A DNA stretch of 34,922 nucleotides, taken from positions 1-34,922 of the forward strand of contig NZ_JAVHJU010000050.1 of assembly GCF_031082405.1 (NCBI RefSeq). The letters run 5' to 3'. Made by a program: the position numbers and the translations under genes. Positions 23,635-31,988 of the stretch are shown one piece after another; position 1 is the first letter of the stretch; every line of letters starts with the position of its first letter. Under the pieces are notes generated by a model. That model was not told the DNA's origin. It saw nothing but the letters and a program-made list of their open reading frames with translations, and made no database searches. This DNA is from Amycolatopsis sp. A133 (GTDB lineage: Bacteria > Actinomycetota > Actinomycetes > Mycobacteriales > Pseudonocardiaceae).

Positions 23635-25689
23635 TCACCTCCGCACGAGCGGGGCCTGCAGCGGCAGGGACCGCGACGAGCCACCGACGGACACGGTGAA
23701 CGCGCCGCGCACCGGTTGCCACCCGTGGCTCGCCGTGTCCCAGACGGAGAAGTCGCGCGCGTCCAGCCGGATCGTCACCCGCCGGGACTGCCCCGGCGCC
23801 AGCGGGACCCGCTCGAAGCCCTTGAGCTGGCGCGGCGGCTCGCCCGCGGCCGCCGGGAAGCCCACGTACAGCTGGGCGACCTCGGCGCCCGCCCGCTGCC
23901 CGGTGTTCCGCACCGTGAACGTCGCCGTGGCGCCGTCGCCGGTGGTGCGCACCGACAGCCCGGAGTAGGCGAACGTCGTGTACGACAGGCCGTGGCCGAA
24001 CGGGAACAGCGGGGTGCGCCCCTGCGCGTCGAACCACCGGTAGCCGACCTGCAGGCCCTCGGAGTACGTCGCGACACCGTCGACGCCGGGGAACTGCGCC
24101 GGGGTGTTCGCCGGCGTGTCCGCCTCCGCCGCCGGGAACGTGATCGGCAGCTTCGCCGACGGGTTGACGTCGCCGAAGAGCACGCCCGCCACCGCCGCGC
24201 CGTCCTGCTGGCCGGGGTACCACGCCTGGAGGATCGCGGGCACGCGCGAGGCCCACGGCATGAGCACCGGACCACCGCTCTTCACCACGACCACCGTGTG
24301 CGGATTGGCCTCGGCGACGGCCGTCACCAGGGCGTCCTGGTTGCCCTCGAGGGCCAGGCCCGGCCGGTCCTTGCCCTCGGTCTCGTTGTCCCCGACCATC
24401 ACGACGCTGACGTCGGCGGTCCGGGCCAGCGCGGCCGCGCGCGCCACGTCACTGCCGTCGTCCAGGGTCATCACCGCACCCGGGACGCGCTGCTGCAGCC
24501 CCGGCAGCGGGTCCACTGTGGACGTCGGGATGACGGCCGAGCTGCCCCCGCCGCCGGTCTTGGCCTTGGTCGCGAACGGCCCGACGAGGGCGATCGACTG
24601 CACGGCCGGGTCGAGCGGGAGCTGGGCGCGTTCGTTGCGGAGCAGCACCATGCCGCGTTCGGCGAACTCCTTCGCGGCGGCGTCGTGCCGGGCCGTCGGC
24701 AGCGGCGAGGCGACCGGCGGGTGGTCGAACTGCCCGAAGGCGAACATCGTGCGCAACCGCGGCAGCAGCAGCTCGTCGACGCGCCGCTCGGTCACCTGCC
24801 CGGCCAGCACGGCCTGCTTCAGCTTCTCGCCGTACCAGGTGCCGTCGATCATTTCGAGGTTCATGCCCGCGTTCGCCGAGCCGACGGTGCTGTGCGCGGC
24901 ACCCCAGTCGGACTGGACGAACCCCTTGAACCCCCAGTCGTGGCGGAGCTTGCCCTGCAGCAGCTCCGGGTTCTCGCACACAAAAACGCCGTTGATCTTC
25001 GGGAACGCGCACATCACCGCGCCCGCGCGGCCCTCGGTGACCGCCTGCTCGAAGTGCGGCAGGTAGATCTCGTTGAGCGTGCGCTCGTCGATGTGCTCGT
25101 CGATGGTGAACCGCTGGGTCTCCTGGTTGTTGGCCGCGTAGTGCTTGACCTCGGCGATGGTGCCGTTCTCCTGGATGCCGCGGATGTCGGCGGCGGCCAG
25201 CGCCCCGGCGAGCACCGGGTCCTCCCCCATGCCCTCGAACGTGCGGCCGTTGCGCGGGACGCGGGCGATGTTGATGTCGGGTGCCTCGGACACGTGGTGC
25301 GCGAGCGCGCGGGTTTCGCTGCCGATCAGCCGGCCGTACCGGCGCGCGACGTCGGTGTCGAACGTCGACGCCAGCGCCATGGTGGCCGGCAGCGCGGTCG
25401 CCGGTTTCTGCGGTTTGTCGTCGGCCGGGCCCATGCCGGCCGGGCCGTTGGCGATCCGGAAACCGGGCACGCCCAGGCGCGGGATCGGCGGCACGAACCG
25501 CTGGTGCTCGGCGTCGGGCTGCAGGTGCAGCTGGGAGATCTTCTCGTCGAGCGTCATCGCCGCGACGAGTTCCGCGGCGCGGCGGTCGGGTGACTGGCGG
25601 GCGTCGCGCCAGGGTTGCGCCTGCGCGGCCGCCGGCACCCCCAGCGCCAACCCCAGGACCACGGCGAATACGAGCGGGCCGGTGCGCAT
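23635..25689 (-). CDS. secreted GH3 family beta-glucosidase-like glycosidase
   Basis: The 684-residue exported enzyme has a signal peptide of about 25 residues ending AAAQAQ. The GH3 N-terminal barrel (about 40-310) has the nucleophile Asp in FVQSDWGA. The C-terminal alpha/beta domain (about 350-560) has the likely acid/base Glu in VGDNETEGKDR, and a fibronectin-like domain (about 590-684) follows the conserved FPFGHGLSYTTF block. It should remove terminal beta-linked sugars from glucosides, xylosides or plant glycosides; the exact substrate is not readable. ATG at 25689 follows GGGAGA. It is alone in its transcript, and no sugar transporter or regulator lies next to it. Confidence 0.9.
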   Translation of the reverse strand: MRTGPLVFAVVLGLALGVPAAAQAQPWRDARQSPDRRAAELVAAMTLDEKISQLHLQPDAEHQRFVPPIPRLGVPGFRIANGPAGMGPADDKPQKPATALPATMALASTFDTDVARRYGRLIGSETRALAHHVSEAPDINIARVPRNGRTFEGMGEDPVLAGALAAADIRGIQENGTIAEVKHYAANNQETQRFTIDEHIDERTLNEIYLPHFEQAVTEGRAGAVMCAFPKINGVFVCENPELLQGKLRHDWGFKGFVQSDWGAAHSTVGSANAGMNLEMIDGTWYGEKLKQAVLAGQVTERRVDELLLPRLRTMFAFGQFDHPPVASPLPTARHDAAAKEFAERGMVLLRNERAQLPLDPAVQSIALVGPFATKAKTGGGGSSAVIPTSTVDPLPGLQQRVPGAVMTLDDGSDVARAAALARTADVSVVMVGDNETEGKDRPGLALEGNQDALVTAVAEANPHTVVVVKSGGPVLMPWASRVPAILQAWYPGQQDGAAVAGVLFGDVNPSAKLPITFPAAEADTPANTPAQFPGVDGVATYSEGLQVGYRWFDAQGRTPLFPFGHGLSYTTFAYSGLSVRTTGDGATATFTVRNTGQRAGAEVAQLYVGFPAAAGEPPRQLKGFERVPLAPGQSRRVTIRLDARDFSVWDTASHGWQPVRGAFTVSVGGSSRSLPLQAPLVRR

Positions 25690-25851
25690 CGAGTCTCCCT
25701 CGCCGTCGGACGGGACCAACGGCGGCCAAGCTAACCCATACGTGACAAGGAAACATAGACTCGATTTGCGTTCATGTACTTGAATGAGGATTGGACTCAA
25801 CCATTTCCCCGGCTCAAGCGTGGAGGGAGCACCAACGAGAGGGGACTGAGC
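25690..25851. promoter_or_regulatory. AT-rich divergent promoter region
   Basis: The stretch 25733-25806 is clearly AT-richer than the rest of the window and lies between the divergent GH3 and small secreted-protein genes. A minus-strand -10 candidate TATGTT is at 25756-25751. The inverted arms TTCA and TGAA lie at 25773-25776 and 25783-25786. No -35 assignment is secure. Confidence 0.35.
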
Positions 25852-26340
25852 ATGGTGAAGAAAACCCTGATCGGCCTAATGGCGGCCGGCGCGGCGACGC
25901 TCGCACTGGCGGCGCCGGTCCACGCCGACCAAGCGGTCGTGTGGTCGCTGACCCTGCAGGTCGAGCCCGGCGGGCAGATCCAGGCGGTCGTGTTCGCCGA
26001 GTGGGAGGTGGGCTGCACGCCGGCCGGGCCGGTCCGCTCGCGGGGCTTCACCGCGCCGCTGCAGTGGACCGAGGGCGGCGAGTGGGGCAGGCACGCCGGT
26101 TACACGACGGCCCGCAAGCGTCCGGGGCAGTACACGGCTTCGTTCCCGTGCACCGACGGCCGGACGGCGACCGGCTCGTTCACGATCACGGGCACCCCGC
26201 CGACGGGCACCACGGCCCACCCGGAGCCGTCGGCTTCGAAGCCGGCGACGCACCGGCCCACGGCGGCCAAGGCGGTGCAGCCGCAGGTCACGGTCAAGCC
26301 GGCGGGAGCGCCGCAGACCGGGGACGGGTCGCCGAGCTGA
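25852..26340 (+). CDS. small secreted protein, unknown function
   Basis: A 162-residue protein with a signal peptide, probably cut after VHA (residue 25). A beta-rich domain (about 26-118) contains two cysteines (VGCTPAG and FPCTDGR) that likely form a disulfide. A Pro/Thr/Ala-rich tail ends VKPAGAPQTGDGSPS. The GAPQTGDG ending looks like a sortase-type or Pseudonocardiaceae wall motif, but no membrane helix or basic tail follows, so anchoring is not supported. ATG at 25852 follows GAGGGGAC. The gene is divergent from GH3 and convergent with nurA. I do not recognise the domain. Confidence 0.75.
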   Translation: MVKKTLIGLMAAGAATLALAAPVHADQAVVWSLTLQVEPGGQIQAVVFAEWEVGCTPAGPVRSRGFTAPLQWTEGGEWGRHAGYTTARKRPGQYTASFPCTDGRTATGSFTITGTPPTGTTAHPEPSASKPATHRPTAAKAVQPQVTVKPAGAPQTGDGSPS

Positions 26341-26356
26341 CCCTCCACACAGGACA

Positions 26357-26394
26357 CCCCGGGGCGGCGCGTTCCCCAGGCCACCGCCCCGGGG
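26357..26394. terminator. hairpin between convergent genes
   Basis: CCCCGGGGCGG (26357-26367) and CCGCCCCGGGG (26384-26394) form a perfect 11-bp stem with a 16-base loop. It lies between the secreted protein stop (26340) and the nurA stop (26413) and can serve both strands. Confidence 0.7.
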
Positions 26395-26412
26395 CCCGGC
26401 TCCGGCGCCGGG

Positions 26413-27393
26413 TCAGCGGGCCGCGGCCAGCCGCAGCGCCCGGTAGACGAACTGCTGGTCCCCCAGCCGGTGCCGCAGGTCGCGCTCCAGCCCGGCGATC
26501 GGGTACAGGTTCTGCGGCGCCCGCGAGTCCTTGTACGGCACCGACGCGAACCGCCCCAGCACCGACTGCGTGACGTTCGCGAGGTCGGTCACCTCTTCGC
26601 GGGCGAGGTGCGGCGCCGCCTCGACCCGCACCACCCCCGACCACGGCGGGCCGCCCGCGGACGGCAGGCGCAGGTACCACGAGTGCCGGACCCACGTGGT
26701 GCCCATCAGGAACACCGGCGTGCGCTGGTGCGGGCCGAGGCGGCCGACCAGCGCGTTGAGCTCGCCGGGCAGGTACGTCGTCTGGTGGCTCTTGATGAAC
26801 CCGACGGCCCGGGGCAGGTGCGTGCGGCCGCTCAGCGGGCCGTCGACGACGAGCAGGTCGCGGCCGACGTGGCCGTCGATCGCCCGGCGCGCCTCGGTGG
26901 CCGTGTCCAGCTCGGTTTCGGCCAGCTGCTCCTGCAGCGCCGAGGACAGCACCACCGCCAGCGGCTTGTCGTCCTTGGCCGTCGCGTGGAACGCCCGGTA
27001 CAGCCCGGCCGAGGTCGAGATGCCGGCGGCTTCGGAGGCGACGGTGAACAGCCCGCGCCGGACGTCGGTGCCGACGACGTGCGCCCGGCCCTCGCAGCAG
27101 CACACCACCCCGGCCGCGTAGGACGCGCAGATCCCGATGGACGCGGAGTTCGTCCCGGCCGGGTCGTCGATCCAGACGCGGGCGTCGATGCGGCGGACGC
27201 CGTCGACGAACAGCACCGCGTCCGGCGGCGACGGCACCGGCGACGGGTCGATCGGCGCCCACTCGGCTGCCGGGACCTCGACGTCGAGCTCGACCTCGGC
27301 CTGCGACCTGGCGAGTTCCTCGGCCTCCATCGAGCTGCCGTAGCCCGGGTCCCAGGCGTCGATGCTGAAGTTCGGCCCCGCCACCGTGGTCAT
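26413..27393 (-). CDS. nurA: NurA-domain nuclease
   Basis: The 326-residue protein of the NurA family provides 5'-3' nuclease activity in partnership with HerA at DNA ends. The two acidic nuclease strands are recognisable: AVLFVDGVRRIDARVW (D64) and DLLVVDGPLSG (D184), followed by VGFIKSHQTTYLP (K201). Near the C-terminus QNLYPIAGLERD gives the YP motif, but the histidine usually found downstream in archaeal NurA is not evident. A run of three cysteines (98-100) is unusual. The first 45 residues are an acidic extension. The ATG overlaps the sbcC stop (ATGA), so it is the last gene of the herA-sbcD-sbcC-nurA operon. Confidence 0.78.
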   Translation of the reverse strand: MTTVAGPNFSIDAWDPGYGSSMEAEELARSQAEVELDVEVPAAEWAPIDPSPVPSPPDAVLFVDGVRRIDARVWIDDPAGTNSASIGICASYAAGVVCCCEGRAHVVGTDVRRGLFTVASEAAGISTSAGLYRAFHATAKDDKPLAVVLSSALQEQLAETELDTATEARRAIDGHVGRDLLVVDGPLSGRTHLPRAVGFIKSHQTTYLPGELNALVGRLGPHQRTPVFLMGTTWVRHSWYLRLPSAGGPPWSGVVRVEAAPHLAREEVTDLANVTQSVLGRFASVPYKDSRAPQNLYPIAGLERDLRHRLGDQQFVYRALRLAAAR

Positions 27394-30300
27394 GCGCCCT
27401 CCCTGGCGATGTGCGAGCCGGTGCCGTCCCGGGTGACCAGGAACCGCACCGGGACGCGCTCGGCGAGCGCCGGCACGTGCGTGATCACCCCGACCATCCG
27501 GGAACCGGACGCGGCGAGGTTTTCCAAAGTGGACGCCACGACGTCGAGGGTGGCCTCGTCCAGCGTCCCGAAGCCCTCGTCGAGGAAGATCGACTCCAGC
27601 TTGGTCGCCCCCTCGGCGGCCATGGCCCCCAGCTGCGAAGACAGCGCGAGGGCCAGGGCGAGCGACGCCTGGAACGTCTCGCCGCCGGACAGCGTCTTCA
27701 CCGGGCGCCGGGCGTCGGCCTCGTTGTGGTCCACCACCAGGAAGTCGCCCTTGTCGTGGGTCAGCTCGAACTGGCCACCGGACAGTTCCAGCAGCGACGC
27801 CGACGCCTCGGCGACCAGCGTGTCGAGCGCCCCGGCGATCAGCCAGCGCGGGAACTTGTCCGAGCGCAGCAGATCCGCGAGCAGCCGCGCGACCCGGGCG
27901 TCGGACTCCGCGGCCGCGATGTCCTCGTGCAGCCCCGCCACCCGGGCCACGCGCCGCTTCAGGTCGGCGTGGTCGGCTTCGGCCCGCGCGCGGGCGGCGG
28001 CGACGGCGACCGGGACGCGGTCGCGCACCGGCCCCTCCGGCAGGACGACCCCGAGCGCGGTGACGTCCTCGGCGACCGCGCGTTCGGCTGCCTGCAACGC
28101 TTCGGCCGTTTCGCCCTCGGCGGTCTTCGCGACGGCCAGCCGCTCGCGGTGGTCCTTCGCCTGGCCCGCGGCCCAATCCGTGAGCGCGGTCCAGGCGCCG
28201 AGGAGGCTCTCGCCGTCGATCGGCGGGGCCCCGAGGCCGACCAGCGGGTCGCGGGCCCGGGACAGCCGCTGCCGCTCGGCCTCGACCTGGGCGCCGATGC
28301 CCGATTGGGCTTCCGCGGCGCGTTTCGCGGCCGCCCGGGCGGTCCGCAGGTCCGCGTCCGCTTTCTTCGCGGCCTCTTCGAGGGAAGCGACCTTCGCCAG
28401 CTGTTCGGCGACGACCGTGGCGGACGGCGCGTCGGCGAGCGTCGCGCCGAGTTCGCCGTGCCGGCGCCGGGCGGTGGCGAGCTCGGTGCTCGCGGCCTGC
28501 TCGGCCAGGCCCGCCTCGACCGCTCGCTTCCGCCGCTCCTCGGCGTTGCGCTCGGCGGAGGCGAGGTCGTCCGCCGCGACGACGGCTTCCTTCCCCGCCG
28601 CTTCGGCGGCCGCCTCGAGCGCGGCCAGCACCGTCCGCCGGTCCGCCAGCGCGGACGCTGCCCACGCGGTGAGCCGCTGCCAGCCCGCCGGGACGTCGTC
28701 GCCGCCGACCGCGGGCGCGCCCAGCTCCACCAAGGGGTCGCGGGCGGCCCGCAGGGCTTCCCTAGCCGCCGCGAACGACTTCTCGACGCTGTCGGCCTCG
28801 TGCTGCGCCGCCGCGCGTTCGGCGCGCGCCGCGGCGAGTTCCCGGTCGGCGGCGGTCGCGGCCTCGGCGACGCGGGCCCGGCCCTCGATCGTCGCCGACA
28901 GCCACTCGCCCCGCGCGCGCACGGCGGTGACGAGGTCCGCGTAGTCCTGCTCGGAGAAGGCCGCCTCGACCGGCCGCCGCAGCGCGGCCGCTTCCGGCGG
29001 GCCGGCCACCTCGGCCAGCACCGCGCGCAGTTCTTCCGCCTGAACGGCCGCCGAGGCGGCCGAGTCGGCGTCGCGGTCCACGGCCCGTTCCAGTTTGCGC
29101 ACGGCGGCTTCGGCCGTGGCGCGCTCCCGTTCGGCGCGCTCGAGGCGCTCCCGGGCCTCGGCCAGGTGGGCGTGCCCGCCGGAGCCGGGCAGCGCCGTGA
29201 CTTCCTGCTCGCACACCGGGCAGGGGTGCCCGACGGCGAGGCCGGCCCGCAGGCTCAGCGCCTGCCCGGCCCGTTCGGCTTCGGTCAGCGCGGCCTTCGC
29301 CGCCGTCACTTCGGCGTCCGCGACGGCGAAGGTGCTTCGCGCCGTTTCGAGTTCCGCCCGGCGGCCGGCCTGTCCGGGCGCGGCCTTCCGTTGTGCCTCG
29401 CCCACCGCATACAGCGTGCGCGCATCGGAGCGGGCCGCGGCGAGCGGCGCGACGTCCGGTTGCGCGGCCAGCGCCGCCCGCGCTTCGGCGTCGGCGGCCT
29501 CGGCCGCGTTCAGCCGCGCGGCTGCATCCGTCGTGCGCTTCGCCACCCGCGCCGAATCCGCCGACAGGTCCCCGAGATTCGCGGGCGGCCGCAGCCCGGC
29601 CAGCCGGTCGCGGTCCTGGCGGGCCCGCCCGGCTTCCGCGGCGGCGTCCTCGGCGGCGCGAGCCGTCGCGTCCCGGTTCTTCCGGGCCGCCTCGACGACG
29701 GCCACGGCTTCGGCGACCGCGAGCCCGGCGGCGTCTTTCGCCTGCAACGCCGCTTTCGCGGCTTCTTCGAGCCGCGGGAGGGCCTTCTCGGTCTCCTCGA
29801 GCTCGGTGCGGTCGGCGCGGATCCGTTCCAGTTCACTGCGCGCGGGAGCCGCGGCGAGCGCGGCCCGGGCTGCTTCGTCCGCCGTTTCCGCCGTCTCCAG
29901 CGCGGCCCGGGCGGCCGCGGCCGCATCGGCGGCGGCGCGGCGCCGGGTTTCGAGGTCTTCGACGCCGTCCGGGCGTGCGACGGCGTCGAGGACTTCCAGC
30001 TCACTCGTGAGCGTGGCGACGCGTTGGCGCGCTTCGTCGTGCGCGCGGGTGGCGTCGGTCAACCCCGGCAGGGCCGCGTTCACCCGCGCGTCCAGCTCCG
30101 CGAGCGCCGTCATGCGGGCGGCGAGCTCCGCGACGGCTTCCCCGGTGGCGTCGGCGTAGCTGCCGAGCTGTTCGGTGAGGACGGCCGCGCGCTGCTTCTG
30201 CTGCTCCGCCGTCACGCCGGCCCGGCGGCCGATCCGCTCGTAGACCTCCAGGCCCAGCAGCTTGATCAGGATCTTCTGCCGGTCGGCGGCCTTGGCGTGC

Positions 30301-30791
30301 AGGAACTCCGCGAAATCGCCCTGGGGCAGCGCCACGCAGGTGCAGAAGTGCTTGAACGTCAACCCGAGCAGGCGTTCGACCGCCGGGGTGACCTCGGAGT
30401 CCGCGGCGACGGCGTCGGCGTCGTCCTCCGGCCCGCCGAGCGCCCCCGGGTCGATGAGCCGTTCCAGGCGGACGTTCTTGACGCTGACCGTGGGTTTCTT
30501 GCCGCCGCTGCGCCGGACTTCCCGCACGACGTGGTAACGCGCGCCGCCGGCGTCGAAGACCAGCCGCACGGTGGCGCGGTTCACCGTCGGCGCGAGAGCG
30601 GGCGCGACGAGCCCTTCGTGGTCCCAGCGCGCGACGGACCCGTACAACGCGAAGGTGAGCGCGTCGATCACCGTGCTCTTGCCCGCACCGGTCGGCCCGA
30701 CGAGCGCGAAGTAATCGGTGTCTTCGAAGCTGACTTCGGTCTTCTCGCGGAAGGACGCGAAGCCGGTCATCTCCAGCAGCACTGGCCGCAT
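27390..30791 (-). CDS. sbcC: SbcC/Rad50-type SMC-like ATPase
   Basis: The 1133-residue ATPase partners SbcD in opening and trimming DNA double-strand ends, hairpins and blocked ends. The N-terminal lobe has Walker A GPTGAGKST (K38). Two long Ala/Glu/Arg-rich coiled-coil arms (about 190-520 and 540-960) meet at a zinc hook CPVC (C524, C527), close to mid-protein. The C-terminal lobe has the signature LSGGETFQASLALAL and Walker B IFLDEGFGTLD. It starts one base after the sbcD stop and overlaps nurA by four, so translation is coupled through the operon. The coiled coils give long antisense open frames that are not genes. Confidence 0.95.
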   Translation of the reverse strand: MRPVLLEMTGFASFREKTEVSFEDTDYFALVGPTGAGKSTVIDALTFALYGSVARWDHEGLVAPALAPTVNRATVRLVFDAGGARYHVVREVRRSGGKKPTVSVKNVRLERLIDPGALGGPEDDADAVAADSEVTPAVERLLGLTFKHFCTCVALPQGDFAEFLHAKAADRQKILIKLLGLEVYERIGRRAGVTAEQQKQRAAVLTEQLGSYADATGEAVAELAARMTALAELDARVNAALPGLTDATRAHDEARQRVATLTSELEVLDAVARPDGVEDLETRRRAAADAAAAARAALETAETADEAARAALAAAPARSELERIRADRTELEETEKALPRLEEAAKAALQAKDAAGLAVAEAVAVVEAARKNRDATARAAEDAAAEAGRARQDRDRLAGLRPPANLGDLSADSARVAKRTTDAAARLNAAEAADAEARAALAAQPDVAPLAAARSDARTLYAVGEAQRKAAPGQAGRRAELETARSTFAVADAEVTAAKAALTEAERAGQALSLRAGLAVGHPCPVCEQEVTALPGSGGHAHLAEARERLERAERERATAEAAVRKLERAVDRDADSAASAAVQAEELRAVLAEVAGPPEAAALRRPVEAAFSEQDYADLVTAVRARGEWLSATIEGRARVAEAATAADRELAAARAERAAAQHEADSVEKSFAAAREALRAARDPLVELGAPAVGGDDVPAGWQRLTAWAASALADRRTVLAALEAAAEAAGKEAVVAADDLASAERNAEERRKRAVEAGLAEQAASTELATARRRHGELGATLADAPSATVVAEQLAKVASLEEAAKKADADLRTARAAAKRAAEAQSGIGAQVEAERQRLSRARDPLVGLGAPPIDGESLLGAWTALTDWAAGQAKDHRERLAVAKTAEGETAEALQAAERAVAEDVTALGVVLPEGPVRDRVPVAVAAARARAEADHADLKRRVARVAGLHEDIAAAESDARVARLLADLLRSDKFPRWLIAGALDTLVAEASASLLELSGGQFELTHDKGDFLVVDHNEADARRPVKTLSGGETFQASLALALALSSQLGAMAAEGATKLESIFLDEGFGTLDEATLDVVASTLENLAASGSRMVGVITHVPALAERVPVRFLVTRDGTGSHIAREGA

Positions 30792-30792
30792 G

Positions 30793-31953
30793 TCACACCC
30801 CGCTCGTCTCTTCGTCGTGCAGCCGCGCGAAGAGCGCCTGCACGCGCTTGTCCTCGACCGTCCGCTCTTCGCAGTAGGCCGCGAACAGCTCGCCCGGTGA
30901 ACGGTCCGCGACCGCGCGGTCGCCGCCCGACGTCGGCACCGGCGCGGCGAACTCCGGGTCGATGCGGATTTCCAGCGCGTTCGGCAGGGCTTCCTGGATC
31001 TCCTCCCGCAGCCCGGCCCTGGTCGCTTCGCGAACGTAGACGCGGAGGTAGTCGTCGCCGAACTCGGCGGCGCGGCCGGTCAGTTCCGCCACCGTGCCGT
31101 GGACCGTGCGCAGCTTCCGCCCGGCGGTCAGCGGGATGTCGGTGATCTTCGCGGGCGTGGTGGGACTCACCTCCACCGACAGCACGACGCTGGTGTTGTC
31201 CTGCTCGCCGAAGTCGACGGCGAACGGCGAACCGCTGTAGTGCACCGGGCACGCGGCGGGCAGCGACTGGCGCCGGTGGAGGTGGCCGAGGGCGACGTAG
31301 TGCGGATCGGCGCCGAACGCCGACGCCGGCACGTGGTACTCGAAGATGGACTGCGCCGCGCGCTCCCCGCCGCCCATCGTCCCGCCGGTCACCGTCAGGT
31401 GCGCCATGACGAGGTTCACCGCGCCGGGCGTGAACCCGGACTTGAGGTGCTCCAGGATGTCGCGCACCCGCTGGTCGTACTGGCCGGCGTTGTCCGCCGG
31501 GGTGCCGGCGAGCAGCTCCGCGGCGCGGACCGCGTAGCGCTGGGAAAGGAAGGGCAGCACGGCGACGTTGACGCGCTCGCCCGTCGAACGCGCGTCGAAC
31601 GAGCAGACGCCGCCGTCGTGGACCGGGCGCGGATCGCCGGTGAGCTGGATCCCGGCGGCCCGGAGCAGCGGCCGGTACGCCTCGAACGTCGCGGCGTGGT
31701 CGTGGTTCCCGGCGATGGCCAGCACCTCGGCACCGGTTTCGCGCAGCGCCATCAGCGCCCGCACCACGAGCTCCTGCGCGGCCGCCGACGGCGCCGACGT
31801 CTCGTAGAGGTCCCCCGCGACGAGGATCGCGTCGAACCGCCCGTCCCGCGCGATCCGGACGATCTCGCCGAGCACGGCCCGCTGCTCGTCGAGGCGGTTG
31901 CGGCCCTTGAGCGTCTTGCCGATGTGCCAGTCGGAGGTGTGCAGGAACTTCAC
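30793..31953 (-). CDS. sbcD: SbcD/Mre11-type nuclease
   Basis: The 386-residue metallophosphoesterase is the nuclease of the SbcCD complex. Its metal motifs are SDWHIGK (D8, H10), AGDLYE (D48), GNHDHA (83-87), VMAHLTV and ALGHLHRRQ. The C-terminal capping region (about 280-386) should contact the SbcC coiled-coil base. The GTG at 31953 follows GAAGGA at good spacing. The gene lies 35 bases after herA and one base before sbcC. Manganese-dependent exo- and endonuclease activity on double-strand ends is the family function. Confidence 0.95.
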   Translation of the reverse strand: MKFLHTSDWHIGKTLKGRNRLDEQRAVLGEIVRIARDGRFDAILVAGDLYETSAPSAAAQELVVRALMALRETGAEVLAIAGNHDHAATFEAYRPLLRAAGIQLTGDPRPVHDGGVCSFDARSTGERVNVAVLPFLSQRYAVRAAELLAGTPADNAGQYDQRVRDILEHLKSGFTPGAVNLVMAHLTVTGGTMGGGERAAQSIFEYHVPASAFGADPHYVALGHLHRRQSLPAACPVHYSGSPFAVDFGEQDNTSVVLSVEVSPTTPAKITDIPLTAGRKLRTVHGTVAELTGRAAEFGDDYLRVYVREATRAGLREEIQEALPNALEIRIDPEFAAPVPTSGGDRAVADRSPGELFAAYCEERTVEDKRVQALFARLHDEETSGV

Positions 31954-31988
31954 ACTTCGTCCTTCCGTTGGGGGAGCGGGCGGCGGGC

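Noticed and set aside
26300..26340. LPXTG-type cell-wall anchoring of the secreted protein
   Set aside because: The motif is incomplete and there is no following hydrophobic helix or basic tail.
27411..31145. 1244-codon plus-strand open frame opposite sbcC
   Set aside because: A shadow of the Ala/Glu/Arg-rich coiled coils of SbcC, with no recognisable fold.
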